Positions 1 through 9,795 of a stretch of 64,000 bases of DNA are shown one piece after another (the first letter of the stretch is position 1; each line of letters starts with the position of its first letter). Source of the DNA: Burkholderiales bacterium (GTDB lineage Bacteria > Pseudomonadota > Gammaproteobacteria > Burkholderiales > Eutrophovitaceae); assembly GCA_028379895.1 (NCBI GenBank), contig JAOEKQ010000003.1:62001-126000 (forward strand). Direction: 5' to 3'. Under the pieces are notes generated by a model that saw only the letters and a list, made by a program, of their open reading frames with translations, searched no databases and was not told the DNA's origin. The position numbers and the translations under genes are program-made.

Positions 1-35
1 GGTGTTCGCCTACCGTAATTCTTAACAGTACGGTT

Positions 36-944
36 CTAATATAAGTTGTAACCCATTGTTTTATATAATATTTCTGCGCCAAATTTTCTTACTATCCGCT
101 CGCCGAAGCCTTCTTGTATTGAATAGTTAATTACCTCTTGGGCTCCAATTATGTCTCTGGACACAGATAAAACACTTCCATAACCGTCAACTAGACCGAG
201 TTCTATGCTTTGTTCTCCAGTCCAGACTAACCCAGAAAAAATGTCTGGATTCTGTTGGAGACGCTCTCCTCTGCCGGCGGTCACGGCGTCAATAAACTGT
301 TTGTGAATATTGTCCAATATTGATTTAGCGTGTCTTTGTTGCGCAGGCTTCATCGGAGAAAATGGATCAAGGAATGCTTTATTTTCTCCGGCAGTCAGCA
401 AACGGCGTTTAATTCCCAAAGAATCTAGAGCCTCTGTAAATTCAAATCCGTCCATCCTCACCCCAATCGAACCAACGATACTGGACGGAGCAACATATAT
501 TTGATCAACTGCAACCGCTACGTAATAACCCCCTGACGCGCAGATATCTTCTACAACCGCATAAACCGGCATCTCAGCATTGAGACTGCGTAAACGTCGA
601 ATCTCTTGATTTATCAGCTCCGATTGCACTGGGCTGCCACCAGGGCTATTAATGCGAATGATGATACCTTTTACATTTTTGTTACTAAAAGCTCTCTCAA
701 GACCCTCTATCACATCGTAGGCATTTGCCGGCGCGCCAGATGCAATGACACCGTTTACGTCTACAACCGCGGTATGTGGCCCCGTATTTTTAGAGCCGTT
801 ATCACGCGTTAATGTGAAGAAGATTAAAGCGGCTATTAACAAATAAGTAAAACGAAAGAATATTTTCCATCGCCTTGCCCGTCGCTGTTCTATAAGCGAA
901 TCCCGCGCTAATTCGGATAAGGTGTTTTGTTCTATAGAATCCAT
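36..944 (-). CDS. sppA: signal peptide peptidase SppA (S49 family, short form)
   Basis: This is an inner-membrane serine protease of family S49 that degrades leftover signal peptides in the membrane. One N-terminal membrane anchor (about residues 28-46) precedes a single protease domain. The Ser nucleophile is S137 in the motif ASGGYY and the general base is probably K189 in TAGENK. Their spacing of 52 residues equals the S147/K199 spacing known for Bacillus SppA. At 302 residues it is the short form, not the duplicated 67-kDa E. coli type. The start is an ATG. It is the last gene of the minus-strand run beginning at rluC, 36 bases after the Rieske gene. Confidence 0.93.
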   Translation of the reverse strand: MDSIEQNTLSELARDSLIEQRRARRWKIFFRFTYLLIAALIFFTLTRDNGSKNTGPHTAVVDVNGVIASGAPANAYDVIEGLERAFSNKNVKGIIIRINSPGGSPVQSELINQEIRRLRSLNAEMPVYAVVEDICASGGYYVAVAVDQIYVAPSSIVGSIGVRMDGFEFTEALDSLGIKRRLLTAGENKAFLDPFSPMKPAQQRHAKSILDNIHKQFIDAVTAGRGERLQQNPDIFSGLVWTGEQSIELGLVDGYGSVLSVSRDIIGAQEVINYSIQEGFGERIVRKFGAEILYKTMGYNLY

Positions 945-980
945 AAAATCTGCTCGTGGTGGTTAAAAGTAAGCGTAAGC

Positions 981-1334
981 TTAGGCGCTAGATAAAAGAT
1001 ACACGCGATCTTGATCCTCAACAATTTCAAGTTTTGTTAAGAAAGCGCCCTTACAGGGTCCGCCGATACACTCTCCGGTGTCAGGAAGATACGAAGCCCC
1101 ATGTGTTGCACATATAAGGAGCTCTGAATCCTCATCAAAAAATTGTCCGTGTTGCCAATCAAGTTCAACTTGAATATGCGCACATCGATTAAGATAACCA
1201 AAAACGTCACCATTATGGCGAATGACGAAAGCCTGCATGTCATTTCCATCGGTGTCTTGGGTGACAAATCGGTACCCGTTACCGGCATCGAGTAAATCCG
1301 AGGATGCACAAATTAACCGTTTTTCAAAAGCCAC
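981..1334 (-). CDS. small Rieske [2Fe-2S] protein
   Basis: This is a stand-alone Rieske-type ferredoxin-like protein of 117 residues. The cluster ligands are visible as C51-x-H53 (motif CAH) and C75-x-x-H78 (motif CATHG). It has no signal peptide or membrane segment, so it is probably cytoplasmic; its redox partner is unknown. The start is a GTG inside the last codons of the upstream HAD gene, giving a 22-base overlap. A GAGGA ribosome-binding sequence lies about 9 bases before it, also inside the HAD gene. The overlap argues for translational coupling. A nitrite-reductase small-subunit-like or dioxygenase-ferredoxin-like role cannot be separated by eye. Confidence 0.88.
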   Translation of the reverse strand: MAFEKRLICASSDLLDAGNGYRFVTQDTDGNDMQAFVIRHNGDVFGYLNRCAHIQVELDWQHGQFFDEDSELLICATHGASYLPDTGECIGGPCKGAFLTKLEIVEDQDRVYLLSSA

Positions 1335-1966
1335 GCCATCAATTCCTCAAAACTATCCACACAAACTAACGGATTAAGGGCGATGAGCTTATCTTTTTCA
1401 TGTGCACCGTAGGTTACACCTATACTCTTTACCCCAGCATTTTCGGCAAGAAGTAGGTCATGTGTGGTGTCGCCTATCATGAGGGTTCTCTCACAGGTGA
1501 CTCCTAGGTCATCCATAATAAAATTAAGCATGTCGGGATTAGGTTTGGGAAACCCTTCATCGCCGCATCGGGTGGTGGCAAAAAGGTCGCCGAAATTAAC
1601 TTTGCTAAGAGCTCGGTCAAGCCCCTCACGACTCTTGCCGGTTGCAACCGCCAATAAATAATTGTTTTGCTTTAAATGTTGAAGGCCTTCCAAAACATTT
1701 TTAAACGAATGAATCGTTTTGTCAGCATCTAGGAAATGGTGCCGATATCGATCAACTATGCCTGAATGCTGCTCTTTTGAAAGGTCTGGAGATAAATAAT
1801 TAAACGTATCAACGAGTCCAAGACCAATTACGTGTTTTGATGCGGAGTCGTTTGGCACAGGCAAATCGTTATCGGCATATGCTTTTTGAATACATTGTGC
1901 AATGTGCGCAGTCGAATCAACAAGAGTCCCGTCCCAATCGAATACGATTAAATCATAATTATTCAT
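1313..1966 (-). CDS. HAD-superfamily phosphatase, phosphoglycolate-phosphatase-like
   Basis: This 217-residue HAD-IA hydrolase shows motif I DWDGTLVDS at residues 9-17, a motif II Thr in VATGKS near residue 109, and a motif III/IV region with GDTTHD. The insertion cap follows motif I, as in Gph-type enzymes. It probably dephosphorylates a small phosphate ester. Phosphoglycolate is the family default, but the gene's place directly after rluC is a common gammaproteobacterial arrangement in which the substrate is not established. Its ATG overlaps the rluC stop by four bases (ATGA), so the two are co-translated. Confidence 0.88.
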   Translation of the reverse strand: MNNYDLIVFDWDGTLVDSTAHIAQCIQKAYADNDLPVPNDSASKHVIGLGLVDTFNYLSPDLSKEQHSGIVDRYRHHFLDADKTIHSFKNVLEGLQHLKQNNYLLAVATGKSREGLDRALSKVNFGDLFATTRCGDEGFPKPNPDMLNFIMDDLGVTCERTLMIGDTTHDLLLAENAGVKSIGVTYGAHEKDKLIALNPLVCVDSFEELMAWLLKNG

Positions 1967-2931
1967 TTCATTATCTTGCTCTCTTTAATAAACGACTCAT
2001 CGATAGACCTCATTGCTTGACGAAGTTCCTTGGGAAGCGGAGATTGCAACGTTATTTTCTTGCCATCTTTTGGATGTGTGAATGAAAATTGATGTGCGTG
2101 CAAGAACATACGTTTCAACCCATACTTTTGCAACAACTTGTTTCGCCGGAAATCTCCGTATTTATCGTCACCTAAAATAGGGAAGTTTACGTGGGCTAAG
2201 TGGACCCGAATTTGATGCGTTCTGCCTGTTTTCAGATTCGCCTCAAGTAAGCTTGTTTTCCCGTTGGTCTCAAGCACCTTAAACAAAGTTAGGGACGGTT
2301 TCCCATTCGGACCATCAACCACAACCCTTCGCTCCCCTGCTTTAGAGACGTATTTTCTCAGTGGAAGATCAACTTTATTAATCCTACTATCCCAGCTGCC
2401 CCAGACCAATGTGAGGTATATTTTTCTGGTCTGATTATCTCTAATCTGCGCGTGTAAATTTGTAAGCGCTGATCGCTTCTTCGCCAATAAGAGCACTCCT
2501 GACGTTTCTTTGTCCAAGCGATGAATAAGTTCCAAAAATGGTTGATTCGGCCTTGTTGACCTTAAATGCTCAATAAGTCCTGAGGAAACACCGCTTCCTC
2601 CGTGGACTGCCATCCCAGCTGGCTTGTCGATTGCTAATATTTCATCATCCTCATGTAAAACGTCAAAGATTTCGGGATTAGCGGGGTTTGCATCTTGATT
2701 TCTTTGTGCTACTCGAATGGGTGGAATTCGAATCTTATCGCCAATAGTGAGTCTCCTGCTGGGGCCAACTCGCCCCCCGTTAACGCGCACTTCGCCGCTA
2801 CGCAAAATTCGGTACACATGGCTCTTAGGCACTCCTTTAAGTACCTTTAGCAAATAGTTGTCGATACGCTGGTCCTCACCCTCACCACCTATATCGACGT
2901 GATTCACACGATCTTTACATAAGTCATTCAT
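1963..2931 (-). CDS. rluC: 23S rRNA pseudouridine synthase RluC
   Basis: RluC isomerises uridines 955, 2504 and 2580 of 23S rRNA in E. coli. The protein has an N-terminal S4 RNA-binding domain (about residues 20-80) and a C-terminal RluA-type catalytic domain with the motif HRLDKETSG holding the catalytic Asp. I chose the ATG at 2931. A TTG two codons upstream (2937) is also open, and neither has a clear Shine-Dalgarno sequence. Divergence from rne matches the E. coli arrangement and supports RluC over RluD or RluA. It heads the run rluC-HAD-Rieske-sppA. Confidence 0.93.
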   Translation of the reverse strand: MNDLCKDRVNHVDIGGEGEDQRIDNYLLKVLKGVPKSHVYRILRSGEVRVNGGRVGPSRRLTIGDKIRIPPIRVAQRNQDANPANPEIFDVLHEDDEILAIDKPAGMAVHGGSGVSSGLIEHLRSTRPNQPFLELIHRLDKETSGVLLLAKKRSALTNLHAQIRDNQTRKIYLTLVWGSWDSRINKVDLPLRKYVSKAGERRVVVDGPNGKPSLTLFKVLETNGKTSLLEANLKTGRTHQIRVHLAHVNFPILGDDKYGDFRRNKLLQKYGLKRMFLHAHQFSFTHPKDGKKITLQSPLPKELRQAMRSIDESFIKESKIMK

Positions 2932-3339
2932 TTTCAATTATAATTCGACTGCGAGTCGTTTGACGACGAGAATGTTACGCTCCCATAAAGAGCGTATGGC
3001 CTCCGGGTACAAAGCCCCGTTGTTAGTTAGCCGATAAGTTCTCAACGAAAAGATTTAAAGATTCGTCCTAAGGTTAATTTCGCTCACCTAAATAAAGAAG
3101 AAAGAAAGTAGCGATATAGTAAATGATTTACGCGCACGCGACAGTGCGGGAGATTTAAAAAGTCAACGCCGGTAGTTTGCGGGGGCTCGGTAAAACCGGA
3201 AATATATTAATTTAGAAAACGATTGCTCGATACAACGAAAGAATTTATTTAATTAATTTATTGAAATAGTTGAACGAAACCATCAAAGACTAGCGCCGGT
3301 TTGATCTCCCACACGCGACAATTGCGCTGGGGAATATAA
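2932..3339 (+). promoter_or_regulatory. rluC-rne divergent region with likely rne leader
   Basis: About 400 bases without a gene separate rluC from rne. In E. coli the matching region encodes a rne 5' leader of roughly 360 bases through which RNase E limits its own synthesis. By position this stretch is the candidate equivalent. Two hairpin candidates are visible. One pairs CCGGT at 3169-3173 with ACCGG at 3195-3199. The other spans 3307-3333 (TCCC with GGGA outside, CGC with GCG inside) and includes the GGGGA ribosome-binding sequence of rne. No confident promoter was picked out. Confidence 0.5.
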
Positions 3340-5925
3340 ATGAAGCGAATGCTATTTAACGCAACTCAACCTGAAGAGCTCAGAGTTGCGATCGTCGACG
3401 GACAAACACTCCTCGACTTAGACGTAGAAACAACAGGTAAGGAACAGAAAAAAAGCAATATCTATAAAGGTGTAATCACACGCGTCGAGCCCAGTCTCGA
3501 AGCTGCCTTTGTTAACTACGGTGCTGAAAGGCATGGGTTTCTTCCTTTCAAGGAAATAAGTCGATCCTATTTCAAAGACCCTAAGGCCAACCCAACGCGA
3601 GTACGTATTCAAGATGTCGTATCTGAAGGCACTGAGGTTGTTGTTCAAGTTGAGAAAGATGAGCGCGGTAATAAAGGTGCCGCTTTAACCACTTTTATTA
3701 GTCTTGCTGGTCGGTATCTGGTATTGATGCCAAATAATCCACGCGGTGGCGGTGTTTCGAGGCGTATCGAGGGTGAGGAACGCGCTCAATTACGCGACGC
3801 AATGGACCAACTCAGTTTGCCCAAAGGCATGAGTGTTATTGCAAGAACAGCAGGTATCGGTCGCAGCGCAGAGGAGCTGGAGTGGGATTTAAATTATTTA
3901 ACCCAATTGTGGAAAGCAGTTGATGGCGCTGCAGAGAGTCAAACCGCGCCATTTCTAATCTATCAGGATGCAAGTTTAGTTATTCGTGCGATTAGAGATT
4001 ATTTCCGTCAAGATATTGGTGAAATACTGATTGATACAGAGTCGATTTATGAGCAAGCCCAGCAGTTTATGGGCCATGTGATGCCTCACAATGTGAATCG
4101 AGTTAAGTGGTATCAGGAGGAAACTCCATTATTTTCTCGTTTTCAAATCGAACATCAAACAGAATCTGCGTACTCCCGACAAGTGCTCTTACCGTCCGGA
4201 GGCTCGATTGTTATCGACCACACTGAGGCAATGGTATCGATAGATGTTAACTCTGCCCGATCAACACGTGGTAGTGACATCGAGGAAACTGCGCGTAAAA
4301 CTAATATCGAAGCTGCTGACGAAGTGGCACGCCAATTGCGACTGCGTGATTTGGGTGGTCTTGTCGTCATCGATTTCATCGATATGGAAGACACTAAGAG
4401 CCAGCGTGAGGTAGAAAATACTCTAAGAGAGGCGCTCAGATACGATCGTGCGCGCGTCCAGGTGGGCAAGATTTCAAGATTTGGGCTCCTAGAATTGTCT
4501 CGACAACGCCTTCAAACATCGCTTGGTGAAACTAGTCACATAACATGCCCTAGATGCAGTGGTACGGGGAATATTCGGTCTATTGAATCAACAGCACTTC
4601 ATGTTCTCAGAATCGTTCAAGAAGAGGCAATGAAAGAGAGCACCGCGGCTGTTCACGCTCAGGTGCCGGTAGCGGTGGCTTCTTATTTGCTCAATGAGAA
4701 AAGAGATGAATTGTATGCGATCGAGCATCGCGTGAAAGTAAGTTGTGTTTTGATACCTAATAGTCAATTAGAAACCCCTCATTACTCTGTCAAACGGCTG
4801 CGTCATGATGAACTTGACCAAATTGATACGAACATCGCCAGCTATGACCTCGCGGATGCAGTGATTGAGGATGGGCAAGAAAAAGATAAAAAACAAGATA
4901 TTAAGAAGCCTTTGGCGGCTGTTAAAGGCATTACACCAACACAGCCTCCTCCAGCGCAAAGTAAAAAGGAAGGGTTCTTCAAGCGCTTAATTGCGGCGAT
5001 ATTTGGGCCCAGCGAACCAAAAGAGAAGCCATCCTCGAATAACAGACGTCGAAATCAACGTACTGACCGCAGACGTGGTGGAAGAGACGACGAGCGCGGG
5101 GATCGAAGAAGAAATCGTAACGATTCTAGGGATCGTCGTCGACCTAGACGCGGACGTGGTCGAGATGAAGACAATCGCTCTGAGTCGACTTCGCAAAATG
5201 CTACTCAGCGACAGGAACCTGCAAAGGAGACCATAGACGCAACCGATAATTCAAGTAATGATGCGTCAGCATCAAATAATGAAGGCCATAACACGGATAA
5301 ACGAGAGGGTCAGAACGGTCGGCGCAGACGCAGGAACAATGATCGAAGGAACCGTAATCGACGGGGTGATCGTAATACGGATCAAGACTCCGGAGCAACA
5401 AACAACCAAGACGCATCAAATGAAGTTCAAGGCAGCTCCAATGAGAATCAGTCATCCGTTCAATCTCAAGATGTTAACGCTAGCGCTACACAAACGGTTG
5501 CACAAAGGGAGCCTGTGAATCAGCGCAATAAGCCTTTAGAAGAGTCTCATTCGAGTTTAATCCCAACGGCGTCCACTGGTACGATCGAGACCGATCAACG
5601 GACCGAAGCTGAAAAACCGGTCGTTGTGAAGGCTGAGGGGATTACGCCAAAAGAAGTAGAAAGCGTATCTACCCCCATCGCTAAAAAGCGAGTCACTCCG
5701 ACACAAGCTCCGATAAAAGAAGAGCCAGTCGTATTGCCTGCTGGGATGACTATGATTGAGACTTCATCATCTGGTGCGAACACTGATCTTGATTCGTCCT
5801 CTAATAATGAGGAACTAGAGAAAGCCCGCGAGGAGCGAAAGCGTCGCAGACAAGGTCAAGCGACGACTCTCGAAACTCAAAGTGAGCCATTACAGCAAGT
5901 AGAAACTCAAGACGATCCGAATTAG
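3340..5925 (+). CDS. rne: ribonuclease E
   Basis: This is the endonuclease that starts mRNA decay and processes rRNA and tRNA. The N-terminal half carries an S1 domain (about residues 35-120), then RNase H-like and DNase I-like parts with the magnesium-binding Asp residues D302 (VSIDVNSARS) and D345 (VVIDFIDM), then the Zn-link C403-P-R-C406. All sit one residue before their E. coli counterparts. From about residue 500 the chain is hydrophilic and low in complexity. Two arginine-rich blocks at about 567-610 and 658-680 are probably RNA-binding parts of the degradosome scaffold. Its 861 residues make it shorter than E. coli RNase E (1061). The ATG follows a GGGGA ribosome-binding site. Confidence 0.97.
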   Translation: MKRMLFNATQPEELRVAIVDGQTLLDLDVETTGKEQKKSNIYKGVITRVEPSLEAAFVNYGAERHGFLPFKEISRSYFKDPKANPTRVRIQDVVSEGTEVVVQVEKDERGNKGAALTTFISLAGRYLVLMPNNPRGGGVSRRIEGEERAQLRDAMDQLSLPKGMSVIARTAGIGRSAEELEWDLNYLTQLWKAVDGAAESQTAPFLIYQDASLVIRAIRDYFRQDIGEILIDTESIYEQAQQFMGHVMPHNVNRVKWYQEETPLFSRFQIEHQTESAYSRQVLLPSGGSIVIDHTEAMVSIDVNSARSTRGSDIEETARKTNIEAADEVARQLRLRDLGGLVVIDFIDMEDTKSQREVENTLREALRYDRARVQVGKISRFGLLELSRQRLQTSLGETSHITCPRCSGTGNIRSIESTALHVLRIVQEEAMKESTAAVHAQVPVAVASYLLNEKRDELYAIEHRVKVSCVLIPNSQLETPHYSVKRLRHDELDQIDTNIASYDLADAVIEDGQEKDKKQDIKKPLAAVKGITPTQPPPAQSKKEGFFKRLIAAIFGPSEPKEKPSSNNRRRNQRTDRRRGGRDDERGDRRRNRNDSRDRRRPRRGRGRDEDNRSESTSQNATQRQEPAKETIDATDNSSNDASASNNEGHNTDKREGQNGRRRRRNNDRRNRNRRGDRNTDQDSGATNNQDASNEVQGSSNENQSSVQSQDVNASATQTVAQREPVNQRNKPLEESHSSLIPTASTGTIETDQRTEAEKPVVVKAEGITPKEVESVSTPIAKKRVTPTQAPIKEEPVVLPAGMTMIETSSSGANTDLDSSSNNEELEKAREERKRRRQGQATTLETQSEPLQQVETQDDPN

Positions 5926-5950
5926 TGCTGTTGAAAAGGATATTGAGTCA

Positions 5951-6445
5951 TTAATTTGAGAGGCGTGTGGAGTACATTTGATCTAAAAATGTATCTGCGC
6001 CCTCCTCAATCATATCGAGGACATTCGTAAAACCATTTGCAGATCCATAATAAGGATCAGGAACACCTTGACGCGAGAACTTTTGACTGTATTCGAGATA
6101 TAGCAATATTTCAACATCGCTATTTACCGGTTTTATTTCTTTTAGCGCTTTGAGATGCTCGAAGTCCATAGCTAAAAATATGTCAAAATCTTCAAAGTTG
6201 GATACTGAAATTTTTTGAGCACGAATGCCGCTCATGTCATATCCTCTTTCCTCGGCGGCACTGACACTTCGTGCATCAGCCATCTCCCCGACATGGTAAG
6301 CGTGAGTTCCTGCAGAGGAGCAAGAAAATGACGTTTGCAATCCTCTTTCTATGGCCTTTTTCTTTAATACAGCCTCTCCAGTCGGAGAGCGACAAATATT
6401 ACCTGTACAAACCACACAGACCTTTATTTTTTTCTCTGCGCTCAT
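5951..6445 (-). CDS. low-molecular-weight protein-tyrosine phosphatase
   Basis: This 164-residue protein carries the P-loop signature C-X5-R near its N terminus (C13 TGNIC R19 S20) and a DPYYG motif holding the general-acid Asp near residue 128. It is the LMW-PTP fold, which removes phosphate from phosphotyrosine and in bacteria often pairs with a BY-kinase. No kinase is nearby. Its ATG starts 5 bases after the uvrB stop on the same strand, so it is likely cotranscribed. It converges on rne with 25 bases between the stops. Confidence 0.92.
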   Translation of the reverse strand: MSAEKKIKVCVVCTGNICRSPTGEAVLKKKAIERGLQTSFSCSSAGTHAYHVGEMADARSVSAAEERGYDMSGIRAQKISVSNFEDFDIFLAMDFEHLKALKEIKPVNSDVEILLYLEYSQKFSRQGVPDPYYGSANGFTNVLDMIEEGADTFLDQMYSTRLSN

Positions 6446-6450
6446 TCCAG

Positions 6451-8484
6451 TCAGTTAAAGGATCCAGATAAAAACTTATCTTTTAGGTTTTTTAAAGTAT
6501 CTCGATACTGCGCCGCTTTTTCAAACTCTAAATTCTTAGCAGATTCTCTCATTTGTTTCTCTACCCGTTTCATTTCAACCAGCAAATCAGATTCCGATTT
6601 GATTTCTTTACTTACTTCTTTATCGTTAATATTTCCTTTGTTTAAGTCGCGTTCGGAGAAAACACCTTCTATGAGATCCCGAACGCGCTTATCGATCCCA
6701 GTTGGAGTGATGTTATTAGCTAAATTAAATTCCATTTGTTTCTCGCGACGCCGGTTTGTCTCGTCAATGGCACGCTGCATGGACTTTGTAATCCTGTCCC
6801 CATACATAATGGCTTGACCATTGATATGTCTCGCCGCTCGACCGATAGTCTGTATTAAAGACCGCTCAGAGCGTAAGAATCCCTCTTTATCCGCATCTAA
6901 AATAGCGACTAAAGAAACTTCTGGGATATCCAATCCCTCTCGCAATAAGTTAATACCAACCAATACATCGAATTCTCCTAACCTGAGGTCTCGAATAATC
7001 TCAACACGCTCCACCGTATCTATATCGGAATGTAGATAACGCACCGATACCCCGTTTTCTGACAAAAAGTCAGTTAGATCCTCAGCCATCCTCTTGGTAA
7101 GCGTCGTAACGAGGACCCGTTCATGAAGCTTGGCTCTCACATTGATCTCCGATAAAAGATCATCAACTTGGGTGCTGGCTGGACGAACCTCCAAATCTGG
7201 ATCAACAAGCCCAGTAGGTCTAACGACTTGTTCAACAACCCGCTCTTGTTTCTCAAGTTCGTAATGTGAAGGTGTTGCAGAAACAAAAATGGTTTGCGGC
7301 ATCAATCTCTCAAATTCATCAAAGCGCAGTGGTCTGTTGTCCAAGGCTGAGGGAAGTCTGAAGCCATAATTAACGAGGTTTTCTTTGCGCGCCCTATCAC
7401 CTTTGTACATGCCGCCTATCTGAGGTGCAGTCACATGCGATTCATCAATGAACATAATTGCATTTTTAGGTAGGTAGTCGATCAATGTCGGTGGTGGATC
7501 TCCTTCGTTACGCCCCGATAAATGTCTCGAGTAATTCTCGATCCCCTTACAGAAACCCATTTCCGAGAGCATTTCTAGATCGAATCGGGTGCGTTGTTCA
7601 ATTCTTTGGCATTCAACGAGAAGACTATTTTTTTGATATTGAGCTATCCGCTCGCGAAGTTCAATTTTTATTGCCTCAATAGCACGTAACACAGTCGCTC
7701 GAGGAGTGACATAGTGACTTGAGGGGTAAACGGTGTAACGTTTAACCTTATTTATGATGTGCCCAGTTAGGGGATCAAAAACGGATAGAGATTCTATTTC
7801 GTCATCGAATAGCGCGATACGGATAGCATGCTCGGAGTTCTCAGATGGAAATACATCAATCACATCGCCCCGAACTCGGAATACTCCCCGATGAAAATCC
7901 ATGTCATTGCGGTCATACTGCATCTCGGCGAGTCGCTGTATTATCTTTCGCTGGCCAAGCTCCTCCCCCTCTATTAGGTGCAATATCATCCCGTGATAAT
8001 CAACAGGATCCCCAATGCCGTAGATACAGGAGACGCTCGCTACAATAATTGAATCGTCGCGTTCTAAAAGCGATTTTGTTGCTGATAGGCGCATCTGTTC
8101 GACATGTTCATTGATACTGGAATCTTTTTCAATAAAAAGATCACGAGACGGAACGTAAGCCTCAGGCTGATAATAATCGTAATAAGAAACGAAATACTCA
8201 ACAGAATTTTTTGGAAAAAACTCTTTAAATTCCGAGTACAACTGTGCAGCAAGTGTTTTGTTGGGGGCGATAACGATCGCCGGCCTTCCCGAGCGAGCGA
8301 TCACGTTAGCCATTGTGAACGTCTTCCCTGAGCCCGTAACTCCAAGTAGCGTCTGGTAAGTTAAGTCAGTATTGAGACCGTCCAGCAGACTCTCAATCGC
8401 TTTTGGTTGATCTCCGGCGGGTTCGAACAACTGGTTAAGCAAAAAGGGACTATTGGGGTATCTGATGAAATTTTCTGAGGACAA
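6451..8484 (-). CDS. uvrB: UvrABC excinuclease subunit B
   Basis: UvrB is the damage-verifying helicase-like subunit of nucleotide excision repair. The Walker A motif GVTGSGKT contains K54. The beta-hairpin region, the helicase motifs (DESH, then QTIGRAARH) and the C-terminal UVR coiled coil that binds UvrC (about residues 630-670) are all present. Its 677 residues are full length. The start appears to be TTG at 8484, since no in-frame ATG lies near the expected N terminus. The first conserved block ([10 protein letters not shown]) begins at residue 21, which fits this start. I found no LexA-type CTGT-N8-ACAG box in the 97 bases before the divergent aminotransferase. Confidence 0.97.
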   Translation of the reverse strand: MSSENFIRYPNSPFLLNQLFEPAGDQPKAIESLLDGLNTDLTYQTLLGVTGSGKTFTMANVIARSGRPAIVIAPNKTLAAQLYSEFKEFFPKNSVEYFVSYYDYYQPEAYVPSRDLFIEKDSSINEHVEQMRLSATKSLLERDDSIIVASVSCIYGIGDPVDYHGMILHLIEGEELGQRKIIQRLAEMQYDRNDMDFHRGVFRVRGDVIDVFPSENSEHAIRIALFDDEIESLSVFDPLTGHIINKVKRYTVYPSSHYVTPRATVLRAIEAIKIELRERIAQYQKNSLLVECQRIEQRTRFDLEMLSEMGFCKGIENYSRHLSGRNEGDPPPTLIDYLPKNAIMFIDESHVTAPQIGGMYKGDRARKENLVNYGFRLPSALDNRPLRFDEFERLMPQTIFVSATPSHYELEKQERVVEQVVRPTGLVDPDLEVRPASTQVDDLLSEINVRAKLHERVLVTTLTKRMAEDLTDFLSENGVSVRYLHSDIDTVERVEIIRDLRLGEFDVLVGINLLREGLDIPEVSLVAILDADKEGFLRSERSLIQTIGRAARHINGQAIMYGDRITKSMQRAIDETNRRREKQMEFNLANNITPTGIDKRVRDLIEGVFSERDLNKGNINDKEVSKEIKSESDLLVEMKRVEKQMRESAKNLEFEKAAQYRDTLKNLKDKFLSGSFN

Positions 8485-8581
8485 AATGTCGTGAACCTTG
8501 TTTCTTGTGGAATTCGTATCAATACGTGCGGTACAATATCGCCCGTTTGTTTCTTATTTCTATCTTATCAGCGACCAGTAT

Positions 8582-9787
8582 ATGATGAACTCAGCTTTTA
8601 GCGCAGTTGAATTAGCGCCCAGTGATCCTATCTTAGGATTAACAGAACTCTTCAAGTCAGATAGCAATCCTAATAAAGTTAATTTGGGTGTTGGCGTTTA
8701 TTATAATGATGACGGCGTAGTTCCGTTGCTAGATTGTGTCAAAACGGCGGAAACGCAAATCGTTGCAAAACATCGAGCCCGAGCGTACCAGCCAATTGAC
8801 GGAAACGCGAAATACAATAAATTAGTTCAAACGTTACTTTTTGGGGCGGAGTCAGAAGTTCTGGACTCAAATCGCATTATTACTGCTCAAACATTGGGCG
8901 GTACCGGTGCATTAAAGGTTGGCGCTGATTTTCTCAAACAAGTTGTTGGATGCACAGATGTTTGGATTTCGGACCCAAGTTGGGCAAACCATCGAGGCAT
9001 ATTTGGCAATGCAGGTCTCAACGTCAATGTTTATCCCTATTACGATTCGGAGACGCGAGGTATTGCCTTTGGCCCTATGGTTGACCAGTTAAAAGCTTTG
9101 CCACAACAATCCGTTGTTCTTTTACATGCCTGTTGCCACAATCCAACTGGCGTGGATTTAAATGAAGATCAATGGCGAACTGTTGTGGACATCGTTGTTG
9201 ACCGGGGCTTGATTCCATTTTTGGATATTGCTTATCAGGGATTTGGATCTTCCCTCGATGAAGATGGGTTTGTCGTACGTCTATTTGCTGAAAGGTGCCG
9301 AAGCCTAGTCATTTCGAATTCATTCTCAAAGTCATTCTCTCTATATGGAGAGCGTATCGGTGGTTTATCGATTGTGTCGGATTCCGCAGAAGAGGCAAAG
9401 CGCGTACAAAGTCAATTGAAATGTTTGATACGAACTAATTACTCTAACCCACCGATACACAGTGGAGCCTTGGTTGAAACGGTACTGGCGAACCAAGACC
9501 TTAAGAAGCAATGGGACCTTGAGCTAGGAGGTATGCGTGAGCGTATTAAAAGAGTGCGCTCAGATCTCTCAACAAATATCGCCAAGTTATGTCCTGGTGT
9601 TGATTTTTCTTTCATTACGAAGCAAAAAGGAATGTTCTCTTACTCAGGTTTGACGCGAGAGCAGGTCATTAAACTTCGAGAAGAATATTCGGTTTATGCG
9701 GTAGAAAGCGGTCGAATTTGCGTCGCGGCCTTAAACTCAAAAAATATTAAAACTGTTTCTGAAGCGATTTCTCAAGTGATCATTTAA
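8582..9787 (+). CDS. aromatic/aspartate aminotransferase (class I, AspC/TyrB type)
   Basis: This PLP enzyme transfers amino groups between aspartate or aromatic amino acids and 2-oxoglutarate. The Schiff-base lysine is K250 in SNSFSKS, the cofactor-contacting NPTG begins at N187, and R258 in GERIGG follows. The reading frame stays open upstream to 8498. The conserved N terminus (APSDPILGL) sits about 12 residues after the paired ATGs at 8582 and 8585, so I place the start there. No strong ribosome-binding site is visible. At 401 residues it has the length of AspC/TyrB. Aspartate and tyrosine specificity cannot be told apart by reading. Confidence 0.9.
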   Translation: MMNSAFSAVELAPSDPILGLTELFKSDSNPNKVNLGVGVYYNDDGVVPLLDCVKTAETQIVAKHRARAYQPIDGNAKYNKLVQTLLFGAESEVLDSNRIITAQTLGGTGALKVGADFLKQVVGCTDVWISDPSWANHRGIFGNAGLNVNVYPYYDSETRGIAFGPMVDQLKALPQQSVVLLHACCHNPTGVDLNEDQWRTVVDIVVDRGLIPFLDIAYQGFGSSLDEDGFVVRLFAERCRSLVISNSFSKSFSLYGERIGGLSIVSDSAEEAKRVQSQLKCLIRTNYSNPPIHSGALVETVLANQDLKKQWDLELGGMRERIKRVRSDLSTNIAKLCPGVDFSFITKQKGMFSYSGLTREQVIKLREEYSVYAVESGRICVAALNSKNIKTVSEAISQVII

Positions 9788-9795
9788 AAGCCTGG

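Noticed and set aside
1-35. Inverted repeat ACCGTA / TACGGT as a terminator after sppA
   Set aside because: The stem is only six bases with an 11-base loop and no T-run follows on the minus strand.
5000-5925. Several overlapping frames within the 3' half of rne
   Set aside because: They are shadows of the Arg- and Ser-rich low-complexity tail and lack start signals.
8485-8581. LexA/SOS box upstream of uvrB
   Set aside because: No CTGT-N8-ACAG pattern was found in the gap between uvrB and the aminotransferase.
8498-8581. N-terminal extension of the aminotransferase to 8498
   Set aside because: The extra 28 residues have no counterpart in AspC/TyrB proteins, and the paired ATGs at 8582/8585 give the expected N terminus.
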